From positions 62,001 through 126,000 of the IMG/VR virus record IMGVR_UViG_3300042289_000986: a DNA stretch of 64,000 nt; one strand, given 5' to 3'. The notes below the pieces were generated by a model. That model saw only the letters and a program-made list of their open reading frames with translations, was not told the origin of the DNA and did no database searches. The translations under genes and the position numbers were made by a program. Positions 15,301-22,249 of the stretch are shown here, one piece after another. This stretch comes from a virus. Position 1 is the stretch's first letter, and every line of letters starts with the position of its first letter.

Positions 15301-15467
15301 AAATTATAATTTTATCTTTACTTTTAACTGGATGCACAACGCTTACAGATAAAATGGTAAAACCAGCTATTAATGAAGATAACTATTGGAAAACTCCTTG
15401 TATTTGGGATGGAACTATTTTAAAAAAACCTTGGCTCAAAAAAGATATAACTACAAATGAGCGATAA
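15297..15467 (+). CDS. Small lipoprotein
   Basis: 56 residues with a type II signal: 'IIILSLLLTGC', so the mature protein would begin at Cys13 with a lipid anchor. The mature part (about 44 residues) contains 'YWKTPCIWDG' and a basic end. Small outer-membrane lipoproteins of phages are often o-spanins; there is no obvious i-spanin partner beside it. Overlaps both neighbours. Confidence 0.6.
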   Translation: MKIIILSLLLTGCTTLTDKMVKPAINEDNYWKTPCIWDGTILKKPWLKKDITTNER

Positions 15468-15588
15468 ATTAAAACAAATTATGGAAGAAATCAGTAAATT
15501 AACAATTACTGAACTTAATGAACTTATTAAAAGTTTAGAACCTATCTTTACACCAGAAAATAAAACAGATGAACACGGAAATAATTGA
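15457..15588 (+). CDS. bL12 N-terminal-domain-like protein
   Basis: 43 residues. 'MEEISKLTITELNELIKSLE' closely follows the helical hairpin of the ribosomal protein bL12 (L7/L12) N-terminal domain, which dimerises and docks on uL10. The C-terminal factor-binding domain is absent, as the ORF stops after a short acidic tail. If real, it could occupy the ribosomal stalk base without recruiting factors. bL12 is among the ribosomal proteins reported in phages. A chance helix match is possible at this length. Confidence 0.45.
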   Translation: MSDKLKQIMEEISKLTITELNELIKSLEPIFTPENKTDEHGNN

Positions 15589-15823
15589 CGAACAATATAA
15601 AACACATCTTGTTAAAGAGTATGAGCGTCTTAAAGATGAAGTTGAATTATACAAAAAAGTTAATCTTAGTTTAAGGAAAGAACTTACGATGTGTGAAAAA
15701 CTTATTGAATTAAACATAAAAGATCTTTGGAACATAGCCGATCAAAGAGATTGGTATTATGAAGAATATCAAAAATTAAAAAGAAAAGAGGAGCTTAAAC
15801 AAGCTGCTTGGAGAAGAAAATAG
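15569..15823 (+). CDS. Hypothetical coiled-coil protein
   Basis: 84 residues, almost entirely charged helix with leucine heptads ('YERLKDEVELYKKVNLSLRKEL'), probably a dimeric coiled coil. It overlaps the upstream ORF by 20 bp. Function unknown. Confidence 0.5.
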   Translation: MNTEIIDEQYKTHLVKEYERLKDEVELYKKVNLSLRKELTMCEKLIELNIKDLWNIADQRDWYYEEYQKLKRKEELKQAAWRRK

Positions 15824-15828
15824 ATTGA

Positions 15829-16203
15829 ATGGATTTATTATTTGTTTACGGTACTTTAATAGAAAATAAAAAAACAAAAATACATAAACTTTTAAACAAA
15901 AATAGTTTGTATATATCTAAAGCTGTTTTTCAAGGTAAACTTTATGATACAGGAAAATATCCAGCAGCAATAAAATCTAATAAAAAAAATGACATGGTTA
16001 TCGGAAATATAATAAAAATATTAGATTTAGAAATATTAAAAAAAATAGACGAATATGAAGGATTAGAGTATAAAAGAAATATAACGACATTAGTAGCTAA
16101 TAAAAAAAATATAAAAGCTTGGATTTATCTTTATTGTAAATCGATTGAGAAACATAAAAGAATAATATCGGGTAATTGGTTAAAATATAAAAAAATAGAT
16201 TGA
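15829..16203 (+). CDS. Gamma-glutamylcyclotransferase-like protein
   Basis: 124 residues with the GGCT/AIG2 hallmarks: 'LLFVYGTL' at residues 3-10 (substrate loop) and 'KIDEYEG' at about 73 carrying the catalytic Glu. This fold releases 5-oxoproline from gamma-glutamyl peptides or amines. Phage copies exist but their substrate is not established. It lies directly upstream of the large structured RNA. Confidence 0.75.
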   Translation: MDLLFVYGTLIENKKTKIHKLLNKNSLYISKAVFQGKLYDTGKYPAAIKSNKKNDMVIGNIIKILDLEILKKIDEYEGLEYKRNITTLVANKKNIKAWIYLYCKSIEKHKRIISGNWLKYKKID

Positions 16204-16227
16204 CTGATTAAATATATCTGGTAAATT
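16200..16227 (+). promoter_or_regulatory. Putative promoter for large ncRNA
   Basis: TTGACT (16200-16205), 16 bp, TAAATT (16222-16227). It overlaps the end of the upstream gene and points into the structured RNA. The -10 match is moderate. Confidence 0.45.
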
Positions 16228-16233
16228 AGATAT

Positions 16234-16800
16234 AGTTCTTTGAAAAATTTAAAAAAGTTTAATGTTGGCTAGTCGAACCAGCATTAAAAATCCTGATGCG
16301 AAACCCATCAGGTAACAAGGTATGCAACTCTACCTCTCTATACAACGGATACGTGTCCGTGTTCTGATCAGACATATAGAGTCCCATAGTGGATAACTTA
16401 AAAGTGAAAAAAAAGAGTGTAGGTTCTGGGTAAACCGAAGCTAGATTGGCTAAAACCCTTGTCCCGAAAGGGGTAAAGGTTCTGTGTTCTGATTCTAAGC
16501 ATTATGGCCCAATCGAACAACGATTGGCTTAGATAATGCCAGCAGATTAAGGCGCAACTTAATCGTCAGTCTGGTCCTGTTTGCGACAAAAACACCAATT
16601 TTTATAATCCGAGAATCCTAACGAGATTCTAGTCAGTACCCACTGATGAATAGAAGCTGTTCGTTACAGTAATAAGGGGGATGGTTGCCGTGACTCGCAT
16701 ACGGTGTGCGTAAGTTGACTCGTCTGAAAAGATAGGGAGTCCGTGCTTGATTCCGAAAGGAAAATGATGGTATGTAAAGACAGCCGAAATTTTTTAATTC
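16234..16800 (+). ncRNA. Large ornate structured RNA (ROOL/GOLLD-type candidate)
   Basis: About 570 nt with no long plus-strand ORF and many strong hairpins. Examples: TTTAATGTTGG/CCAGCATTAAA (11 bp); CCTGATG/CATCAGG; CTCTATA/TATAGAG enclosing a CGGA/TCCG hairpin and the self-complementary TCTGATCAGA; TCCC-GAAA-GGGG; GCATTAT/ATAATGC enclosing CCAATCG/CGATTGG; GATTAAG/CTTAATC; AGAATC/GATTCT; CGCA/TGCG; TTCC-GAAA-GGAA. Size, phage setting and a tRNA 15 bp downstream match the ROOL and GOLLD classes of large phage RNAs; I cannot confirm which, if either. GNRA loops and the palindromic loop suggest tertiary and intermolecular contacts. The ends are approximate. Confidence 0.75.
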
Positions 16801-16814
16801 TTTTATAATTTAAT

Positions 16815-16888
16815 TCCTTGGTGGGCTAACGGTAAGCCAACAAACTGTTAATTTGTTCATCATGCTGGTTCGAATCCAGCCCAAGGAG
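16815..16888 (+). tRNA. tRNA-Asn(GTT)
   Basis: Acceptor TCCTTGG/CCAAGGA, D arm GGC/GCC, anticodon stem ACAAA/TTTGT with loop CTGTTAA, and T arm GCTGG/CCAGC. Discriminator G, CCA not encoded. It follows the large RNA directly and may define its 3' end by RNase P cleavage. Confidence 0.92.
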
Positions 16889-16956
16889 CTTTTATTAAAT
16901 GTATAAAAATGGTGTTATACTAAGCCAAACCATTATATAAAATGTTACATATAATA

Positions 16957-16964
16957 TGTAAGTA
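16957..16964 (+). promoter_or_regulatory. Late-promoter-like octamer
   Basis: TGTAAGTA ending 6 nt before the ATG at 16971 of the HNH gene. Confidence 0.5.
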
Positions 16965-16970
16965 TTATAT

Positions 16971-17525
16971 ATGAGTATAAATGCAGATCGTGTTAAAGCT
17001 TGGAGAAAAGATACTAAAAATTTAATTGTTGAAGGGTTTGGAGGAAAATGTTGTATATGTGGTTATGATAAATGTGAAGAAGCTTTTGATATACACCATA
17101 TAGATCCTACTCAAAAGACATTATCTTTTGGAGGAATAAGAGCTAATCCTAAACAATGGAAAATTTTATTAAAAGAGTTAGAAAATTGCGTTTTATTGTG
17201 TGCTAACTGTCACAGAGAATATCATGCAGGTAAAACTAACATCCCAAAAAATATTCCAAAATTTGTAGATTTAAAAGAAAAAAGAAAAATAAAAACATAT
17301 TGTCCAATTTGTAATAAGCAAAAAGCAAATTATCTTATAACTTGTTCAAAAACTTGTGCTGCAAAAAGAAAATCTCAAATCGAATGGGATAATTTTGATT
17401 TATATGATTTACACGTAATTCAAAAATTAAGTAATCTTAAAATAGGAAAAATAGTTGGTGCTTCTGATGTTGCAGTTATAAAAAGATTAAAAAAATTAAA
17501 AATTTATCAACTTCAAAATAATTAG
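16971..17525 (+). CDS. HNH homing endonuclease
   Basis: 184 residues. 'CCICGYDKCEEAFDIHHIDP' (about 27-46), 'CVLLCANCHREYH' (about 72-84) and the linking segment form a complete HNH nuclease with its zinc Cys pairs. A second Cys cluster ('YCPICNKQ', 'TCSKTCAAKRK') and a C-terminal helical region probably bind DNA. It stands next to tRNA-Asn and the large RNA, a usual place for free-standing homing endonucleases in T4-type genomes. Confidence 0.85.
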   Translation: MSINADRVKAWRKDTKNLIVEGFGGKCCICGYDKCEEAFDIHHIDPTQKTLSFGGIRANPKQWKILLKELENCVLLCANCHREYHAGKTNIPKNIPKFVDLKEKRKIKTYCPICNKQKANYLITCSKTCAAKRKSQIEWDNFDLYDLHVIQKLSNLKIGKIVGASDVAVIKRLKKLKIYQLQNN

Positions 17526-17540
17526 TGTATAATTACTATT

Positions 17541-17660
17541 ATGAAAAAACTATTATATACTATTATCTTTGTTAGTATTTGTTTACTTGTTTCTGGATGT
17601 TATAGCACAAAATCTATGGGCGATTCAGAAAAAGCAGACAAATATCTTTTTATCTATTAA
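17541..17660 (+). CDS. Very small lipoprotein
   Basis: 39 residues: signal helix 'LLYTIIFVSICLLVSGC' with a lipobox Cys at residue 20 and only 19 mature residues, ending in 'KYLFIY'. Found by reading the sequence between two annotated genes. It may be an entry-exclusion or spanin-like peptide; function unknown. Confidence 0.55.
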   Translation: MKKLLYTIIFVSICLLVSGCYSTKSMGDSEKADKYLFIY

Positions 17661-17666
17661 CTTAAA

Positions 17667-17918
17667 TTATTTTTGATTACAACTATCTAAAAGTTCTTTA
17701 TAAACTCTGTTTATATTTTCCATAGCTTGACAGAGCATAGATATGGAACTTGGATGATTAATAGCATTAGAATATTCTTTTATTTCTTCAGCATTTGCTG
17801 AAATGGTCATTCTTAATCTAATTTCTTTAGGTGATATAGAATTTTTTTTATTTGAGTCGCAACAAGAAGCAACTGTTTCATATAATTTTTCTAAACTGGT
17901 TTGGTCTTTTTTCGCCAT
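17667..17918 (-). CDS. Hypothetical protein
   Basis: 83 residues, helical, with 'YETVASCCDSNKKNSISPKEIRLRM'. Preceded on the minus strand by a perfect T4-late octamer TATAAATA, 5 nt before the ATG, so probably a late gene. No family recognised. Confidence 0.5.
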   Translation of the reverse strand: MAKKDQTSLEKLYETVASCCDSNKKNSISPKEIRLRMTISANAEEIKEYSNAINHPSSISMLCQAMENINRVYKELLDSCNQK

Positions 17919-17923
17919 AATAA

Positions 17924-17931
17924 TATTTATA
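17924..17931 (-). promoter_or_regulatory. Late-promoter octamer TATAAATA
   Basis: Exact T4 late-promoter octamer on the minus strand, ending 5 nt before the ATG at 17918. Confidence 0.65.
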
Positions 17932-18493
17932 CAATTAAATCACTAACAATCAAAATTAGAGTTTTTGCTCTTGTTTCAAATTCTTCATCAGCACAAGGAG
18001 TTTCCAGTGTGCAATATGGAATGTTTCTTCTTCTCAATGCACGTTCTAAAGTTCCCTTATATGGTTGCTGACCATTTGAAATAACACCTTGATCTGTAAC
18101 ATCCCCATGTGCTTTTACTGCCAGTTGGATTTTACTTTTCATTAAAGCACCTTTTACCTTGTCTTCAATTTCTGGAGAACAATAAGCATAAACTCCATCT
18201 ACTTCATCATCTTCGTGTAAAGAAATAACAAGTGTTGGATTCAGTTCTTCAATTTTAGAAAGAAGTCTGTCTTGTAAATCGTTTTGATCATCAGTGTCAA
18301 AATGACGATTGGGATCTTTTCCATTCAATCTTCTTTTCTTAGTTTTATTTAAATTAGAATAAACCTTGACGTTTGGGAGATTTTTAAAATAGTTTGCAGC
18401 AATATTTCCAGCAGGTTCATCACCATGCAAACCACTAACAATCACAAAAACGTTTGGGTTTAAAAGATTTTCTACTAATGCGTCAAATTTCAC
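17927..18493 (-). CDS. M14-type zinc hydrolase (aspartoacylase-like)
   Basis: About 188 residues from a GTG start at 18493, chosen because AATAAGTA ends 5 nt upstream and the longer N-terminus would be hydrophobic and atypical. Motifs: 'SGLHGDEPAG' (His and Glu zinc ligands), 'DPNRHF' (substrate Arg), 'ISLHEDD' (third ligand His) and 'TLETP' (catalytic Glu). These define the succinylglutamate desuccinylase/aspartoacylase or DD-/LD-carboxypeptidase branch of family M14. The substrate could be a peptidoglycan peptide or a small acylated amino acid. Confidence 0.75.
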   Translation of the reverse strand: MKFDALVENLLNPNVFVIVSGLHGDEPAGNIAANYFKNLPNVKVYSNLNKTKKRRLNGKDPNRHFDTDDQNDLQDRLLSKIEELNPTLVISLHEDDEVDGVYAYCSPEIEDKVKGALMKSKIQLAVKAHGDVTDQGVISNGQQPYKGTLERALRRRNIPYCTLETPCADEEFETRAKTLILIVSDLIV

Positions 18494-18547
18494 TTTAATA
18501 CTTATTTTCTTATAGACAAAAAGCCAAGTTGTGATAAAATAAAAAAA

Positions 18548-18697
18548 ATGAAAAAGTACTGCATATTTCCTGATGAAACTAAAATAGAACTTCATTCAAT
18601 TTTAGATGTAACAGATACACAAACATATATCTGTTATTATGATGAAAATCTTCCACAAACACTTTGGGTTCCGAATGATTTTTTGAGCAATGATTAA
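18548..18697 (+). CDS. Small hypothetical protein
   Basis: 49 residues, overlapping the start of the adenylosuccinate synthetase gene by 8 bp, which suggests translational coupling. It contains 'YICYYDENLPQTLWVPNDF', a small beta hairpin-like fold. Not recognised. Confidence 0.5.
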   Translation: MKKYCIFPDETKIELHSILDVTDTQTYICYYDENLPQTLWVPNDFLSND

Positions 18698-19703
18698 ACA
18701 CGTTGATGTTATTGTCGGTCTTGCTTGGGGGGATGAAGGCAAGGGTAAAATTTCAAGTGCAATGGCCAAAGACTATGATATGGTCTGTCGTTGGAATGGT
18801 GGACCAAATGCTGGTCATACTGTTTATTTGGATGGGAAAAAATACAAAACCCATCTGATTCCTTCTGGTGTTTTTCATGGAAAGAAATCTGTTATCGGTC
18901 CAAACTGTGTTCTGAATATTGAGAAGTTTTTCAAAGAAATTGAATATCTAAAAGAAAATGGATTCGATACATCTTTGGTAAAAGTTCATCCAAATACTCA
19001 TGTGATTACGGATGCACACATTGAATATGATCTGAAACATTTGAAACCAAAACTTGGAACTACAGGTCAAGGTATTGCTCCTTGTTATGCAGACAAAGCA
19101 AATCGTGTTGGTATTCAGGTTAGTAAAGCAAACTTCAATCCCTTAAAAGATTTTATTTGGGATGGAAAATTAGAAGGAAAAATTCTTTGTGAAGGTGCTC
19201 AAAGTATTTGGTTGGATATCAACTACGGTGATTATCCTTATGTGACAAGCTCTGAAACATTTCCTCACAATGCTTGTTCGCTTGGATTTTCACCCAAGAA
19301 AATTCGTGATATTATTGGTGTCGCTAAAATCTATGATACCAAAAGTGGAGTTGATCCGTTGTTTCCAGAATGTCTTTGGAGTGATGTAAAACTAAACAAG
19401 TTAATTGAACTTGGTCAAGAATTTGGTTCTACTACAGGAAGAAAAAGACTTGTGAATTGGTTGAATTTTGGAAGATTAAACAATGCTATTAATCTTTCAG
19501 GTTCAACCAAAGTAATCATCAATAAGTGTGATGTTTTTGAAAAAGTTGGAATCTTCCGAATTAATAATTTTTACGAAACATCTTTGGAAACAAATTCTTT
19601 TGATCAGTTAAAAGACATCATTAAAAAGTCTTTGGTAAATCAAAACATCAATGGATTAAAACCAAATAATATTATTTTTTCTGGTGATCAGACGAATATT
19701 TAA
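18690..19703 (+). CDS. purA: Short-type adenylosuccinate synthetase (PurA/PurZ family)
   Basis: 337 residues, the archaeal-type short length rather than the bacterial length of about 430. P-loop 'GDEGKGK' with the catalytic Asp at residue 15 and Lys18; 'GPNAGHT' with the catalytic His43; 'LGTTGQGI' (IMP phosphate loop); 'DKANRVG' (trans Arg); 'STTGRKR' (aspartate loop). PurA joins IMP and Asp. The viral relative PurZ acts on dGMP to make 2-aminoadenine; as I recall PurZ replaces the P-loop Asp, which is kept here. PurA and an ancestral PurZ-like enzyme both fit. Confidence 0.85.
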   Translation: MIKHVDVIVGLAWGDEGKGKISSAMAKDYDMVCRWNGGPNAGHTVYLDGKKYKTHLIPSGVFHGKKSVIGPNCVLNIEKFFKEIEYLKENGFDTSLVKVHPNTHVITDAHIEYDLKHLKPKLGTTGQGIAPCYADKANRVGIQVSKANFNPLKDFIWDGKLEGKILCEGAQSIWLDINYGDYPYVTSSETFPHNACSLGFSPKKIRDIIGVAKIYDTKSGVDPLFPECLWSDVKLNKLIELGQEFGSTTGRKRLVNWLNFGRLNNAINLSGSTKVIINKCDVFEKVGIFRINNFYETSLETNSFDQLKDIIKKSLVNQNINGLKPNNIIFSGDQTNI

Positions 19704-19704
19704 A

Positions 19705-20196
19705 TTAATCTTCAAAAAAACTTCCGTGCATATCCCATGCTATTTTGTCTAGTGCTGTTGAATCCATTTTTATAAAACTAGTGTTTTTTAACAAATCAAC
19801 TAAAAGCTTTTGAATTAACTCAAACTCATTGTCTAAATTTTCATAGGGAGATAATGAATATTTTTTAGAGTAATATTCTAAGACATTAGGATTTTTAAAT
19901 GCTCTATCAATAAATTTATCTAAAAGTTTTTTTGCAATTACATCCAGATTATCGCCTTCTTCGGTAAGAAAATTTTGATATCCGAACATAACAGATGGAT
20001 TTAAAACGGCTTCGTTAGAATCGTTTTCTTCCTCACGATCATCTTGCTGTGTATATAAGTTCGACTTATCGAGTTTATCTAAATTTCCTGCCGACATTTT
20101 CATATCCGAATCGGGTAATTCTTCGTTTGTATTAACAACTTCTTTTAAAACTTTTTGATAAGCATCTTCTAATAAAATTTGATCTTTGCTTTTCAT
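19705..20196 (-). CDS. Acidic protein with (L/I)xE N-terminal motif
   Basis: 163 residues starting 'MKSKDQILLEDAYQKVL', the shared motif with L-L-E followed by AY. Acidic linker to about residue 65, then a helical C-terminal domain containing 'VMFGYQNFLTEEGDNLDVIAKKLLDK'. AGTAAATA lies 7 nt before the ATG. Candidate prohead-targeted internal protein. It converges on purA, with 1 bp between stops. Confidence 0.55.
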   Translation of the reverse strand: MKSKDQILLEDAYQKVLKEVVNTNEELPDSDMKMSAGNLDKLDKSNLYTQQDDREEENDSNEAVLNPSVMFGYQNFLTEEGDNLDVIAKKLLDKFIDRAFKNPNVLEYYSKKYSLSPYENLDNEFELIQKLLVDLLKNTSFIKMDSTALDKIAWDMHGSFFED

Positions 20197-20231
20197 TATG
20201 ATATATTTACTCCAAATTTAATCAATTTAAT

Positions 20232-20444
20232 ATGATAAATATGAATATAGTGAACGTGGCAGATACTTCTTTATATAAAGAATTCTTAGCAATGAGAGAA
20301 GAAGTCATGAAACACAAGTGGTATGAATCCGAAAAAGCTGGATATGATATCGGCTTCGCAAGAGCAGTGATTGATTGGACAATGAGGTTTAAAACTCAGT
20401 GGATTAAAAATAGAAAAAAAAAAATTAAGATTCTTTGTATCTAG
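20232..20444 (+). CDS. Small conserved phage protein
   Basis: 70 residues. 'HKWYESEKAGYDIGFARAVIDW' is a pattern I recall from many phage and some bacterial proteins ('HKW.ESE..G.DIG...A...W'), without a known function. Basic C-terminus. Convergent with the next minus-strand gene (20-bp overlap). Confidence 0.55.
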   Translation: MINMNIVNVADTSLYKEFLAMREEVMKHKWYESEKAGYDIGFARAVIDWTMRFKTQWIKNRKKKIKILCI

Positions 20445-20700
20445 GTGAATGGGAAAGATCAATTATAATTTCTCGCATTTTATCAAATTTTTGATATAAT
20501 GGCTTGAGATCTTCAGAAGTAAAAGCATCTTTTAAGTTTTGATCGTTTAAAAGAGACTCTACTGTATTTAAAGCTTTAAAAAAAGCTTCTTTAGCAAGTC
20601 TTTTTGATCTAGCTTTTCTTAAAAAATAATCGGAACTATATTCTTTTAATATTTCATTTTCATATGCTTCGGATAACATATTTAAATCTTTTCTATTCAT
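20425..20700 (-). CDS. Hypothetical protein with LxE N-terminal motif
   Basis: 91 residues. The N-terminus 'MNRKDLNMLSEAYENEIL' matches the shared motif (L-S-E then AY). The rest is helical and basic-acidic mixed. TGTAAATA stands 7 nt before the ATG. Likely a late protein packaged with the head, by inference. Confidence 0.5.
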   Translation of the reverse strand: MNRKDLNMLSEAYENEILKEYSSDYFLRKARSKRLAKEAFFKALNTVESLLNDQNLKDAFTSEDLKPLYQKFDKMREIIIDLSHSPRYKES

Positions 20701-20723
20701 TATTTAATATTTACAAAAAATAC

Positions 20724-20751
20724 TTGTATCTTTTTAAAAATATGCCATAAT
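20724..20751 (+). promoter_or_regulatory. Sigma70-type promoter
   Basis: TTGTAT, 16 bp, CATAAT, 9 bp before the ATG of the outer-membrane protein gene. Confidence 0.6.
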
Positions 20752-20759
20752 TATATTCT

Positions 20760-21287
20760 ATGGTTAAAACATATATCAAACTAATGGTAGTTGGAATTAT
20801 TGCATTGACTTCTACAGTCATGGCTGGTTCTGACTTGAAATCAAGCAAAGAAGTCGTTGTAGATTCTTGCCGCTTTCGCAGCAATGAACTCCAATTAGAC
20901 CTCTTTGGTTCTGGTGCGTTCTATAAGCAAGGTAAACCTGCTTGGGGTGGTGGCGTTGGTGTCAACTACTTCTTCCTCAAGTATGTTGGACTTGGCGTAG
21001 AACAAACCTTGGTTGGTCGTGAAGATGTTGCTGAATGGGGAACATTCGGTAACTTGTTTCTTCGCTATCCAATCTGTTCTTGGAACGTAGCACCTTATGC
21101 CGTTGCTGGTCTTGGTGCTCTCTACGGACAAACCAAAGCAATCCTTGCTGGAACTGTTGGTGGCGGTCTTGAGTATCGCATCACTGACAATATTGGCATC
21201 TTTGCAGATGCTCGTTGGCTTTACAATGCCAACGTCAGCAACAGTGGAGCAGTTGTTGCTCGCACTGGTATCAAATTTGCTTTTTAA
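20760..21287 (+). CDS. Outer-membrane beta-barrel protein
   Basis: 175 residues. Signal peptide 'MVKTYIKLMVVGIIALTSTVMA' (cleavage about residue 22). The mature protein alternates strands such as 'GGGVGVNYFFLKYVGLGVEQ' and 'AVAGLGALYG', and ends in Phe ('GIKFAF'), the outer-membrane assembly signature. It resembles small 8-stranded OmpA-type barrels. Codon use and GC content are clearly higher than in the neighbours, suggesting recent acquisition. It has its own promoter. Alteration of the infected cell surface, such as superinfection exclusion, is a possible role. Confidence 0.75.
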   Translation: MVKTYIKLMVVGIIALTSTVMAGSDLKSSKEVVVDSCRFRSNELQLDLFGSGAFYKQGKPAWGGGVGVNYFFLKYVGLGVEQTLVGREDVAEWGTFGNLFLRYPICSWNVAPYAVAGLGALYGQTKAILAGTVGGGLEYRITDNIGIFADARWLYNANVSNSGAVVARTGIKFAF

Positions 21288-21300
21288 TTAAAGTAAATCA

Positions 21301-21371
21301 TGGCTCGTAGTGTAACGGTAACACCAGAGAATTTGGATCTCTTATTCATAGTTCGAATCTATGCGAGCCAG
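21301..21371 (+). tRNA. tRNA-Gln(TTG)
   Basis: Acceptor TGGCTCG/CGAGCCA (T1-A72 as in bacterial Gln tRNA), anticodon stem AGAGA/TCTCT with loop ATTTGGA, T arm CATAG/CTATG, discriminator G. It reads CAA. Confidence 0.9.
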
Positions 21372-21375
21372 TTTT

Positions 21376-21458
21376 GGGTAAGCGGTAACGTTGGAGAGTT
21401 ACTTCAGACTGTAAATCTGACGCCATTGGCTTAGTAGGTTCGAATCCTTCCTTACCCA
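21376..21458 (+). tRNA. tRNA-Tyr(GTA)
   Basis: Acceptor GGGTAAG/CTTACCC, anticodon stem CAGA/TCTG with loop CTGTAAA, long variable arm, discriminator A. It starts 4 bp after tRNA-Gln. Confidence 0.88.
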
Positions 21459-21475
21459 TTTTCTTTGAAATTTTA

Positions 21476-21566
21476 GCTGGATTAGTGTAACTGGAAGCAC
21501 CGACAGTTTTATAAACTGTGTGCCCTAGATGAGGGCCGAGCGCGGGTTCAATTCCCGCATCCAGCA
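21476..21566 (+). tRNA. Class II tRNA with TAT anticodon
   Basis: Perfect acceptor GCTGGAT/ATCCAGC with discriminator A, D stem GTG/CAC, anticodon stem ACAGT/ACTGT with loop TTTATAA, variable arm GCCCT/AGGGC and T arm GCGGG/CCCGC. The long variable arm is typical of Leu, Ser or Tyr, but the anticodon is that of Ile (reads ATA). The body looks leucine-like. The amino acid it carries is uncertain. Confidence 0.75.
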
Positions 21567-21570
21567 TTTT

Positions 21571-21593
21571 TCGCACAGTTAGCTCAGTGGTAT
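21571..21593 (+). pseudogene. 5' fragment of a tRNA
   Basis: 'CGCACAGTTAGCTCAGTGGTA' has the start of a tRNA acceptor, T8-A9, and a D arm (GCTC then AGTGG), but stops in the D loop where the minus-strand HNH gene region begins. No matching 3' half is seen beyond the HNH gene. Confidence 0.6.
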
Positions 21594-21998
21594 GTTTAAA
21601 TTCTTAATCCTATATCTTTTCTTATATGTGGATCTTTTAGAATTTTTTCTGTTTCTGCTACAATAAGTGTCTGTCTGTGAATGACAATTTGGACAAAGCA
21701 ATCTAATATTATTAGGATAGTTATTATCGGAATTACCATCAATATGATCTAAATGTAATGATATGTCTTTATTTTTCCAATTTGATATTTCACAAACCTC
21801 ACATTTATATCCTCTTTTAAATTGTAAAAATTTTTTTAAAGTAGCAGCTTGTGAACATTTATTAGATTCTATTTTAGGAATAGTTATATTGTTAAATGTA
21901 TAGTTTCCTTGACAAGTATTGTTACAATACTTTCCAAAACTTTTACTTTCATCGTATTTTATTTCTTTTTTACAGTTTAAACAAAAAGAAGTTTTCAT
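21579..21998 (-). CDS. HNH homing endonuclease
   Basis: 139 residues. N-terminal zinc finger ('FCLNCKKEI', 'YCNNTCQGNY'), then 'YKCEVCEIS', 'LHLDHIDGNSDNNYPNNIRLLCPNCHSQT' as the HNH core (about residues 85-115), and a basic tail. Its 3' end overlaps the broken tRNA, so insertion here probably disrupted that tRNA. Transcribed against the tRNAs. Confidence 0.85.
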   Translation of the reverse strand: MKTSFCLNCKKEIKYDESKSFGKYCNNTCQGNYTFNNITIPKIESNKCSQAATLKKFLQFKRGYKCEVCEISNWKNKDISLHLDHIDGNSDNNYPNNIRLLCPNCHSQTDTYCSRNRKNSKRSTYKKRYRIKNLNIPLS

Positions 21999-22093
21999 AT
22001 ATCATATTTATCCGAGCTATTATACATAAATAAGAGGTCGGATAAATAAAATATAGTTGATTAATAAGATATTTTAATATAATATATAAATAT

Positions 22094-22167
22094 GGGAGGT
22101 TGTTGTAATGGTAGCGATTCGCATTTACACTGCGACAGCAAAGGTTCGATTCCTTTACCTCCTACCA
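22094..22167 (+). tRNA. tRNA-Val(TAC)
   Basis: Acceptor GGGAGGT/ACCTCCT (outer G-T pair) with CCA encoded, anticodon stem TCGCA/TGCGA with loop TTTACAC, and T arm AAAGG/CCTTT. It reads GTA. Confidence 0.9.
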
Positions 22168-22170
22168 TTT

Positions 22171-22241
22171 GGGGGATTAGTTAAGTGGTATAACTCCTGA
22201 TTTGCATTCAGGTGTCACCAGTTCGACTCTGGTATCCTCCA
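22171..22241 (+). tRNA. tRNA-Ala(TGC)
   Basis: Acceptor GGGGGAT/ATCCTCC including the G3-U70 alanine identity pair, anticodon stem CCTGA/TCAGG with loop TTTGCAT, T arm ACCAG/CTGGT, discriminator A. It lies 3 bp after tRNA-Val. Confidence 0.92.
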
Positions 22242-22249
22242 CTTTTTTC

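Noticed and set aside
16234-16800. Group I intron interrupting a tRNA or gene
   Set aside because: The flanking gene and tRNA-Asn are both intact, and no intron core elements were found.
21476-21566. Ochre suppressor tRNA reading of the loop
   Set aside because: Placing TTA as anticodon would require a shifted stem with mismatches; the palindromic stem fixes TAT.
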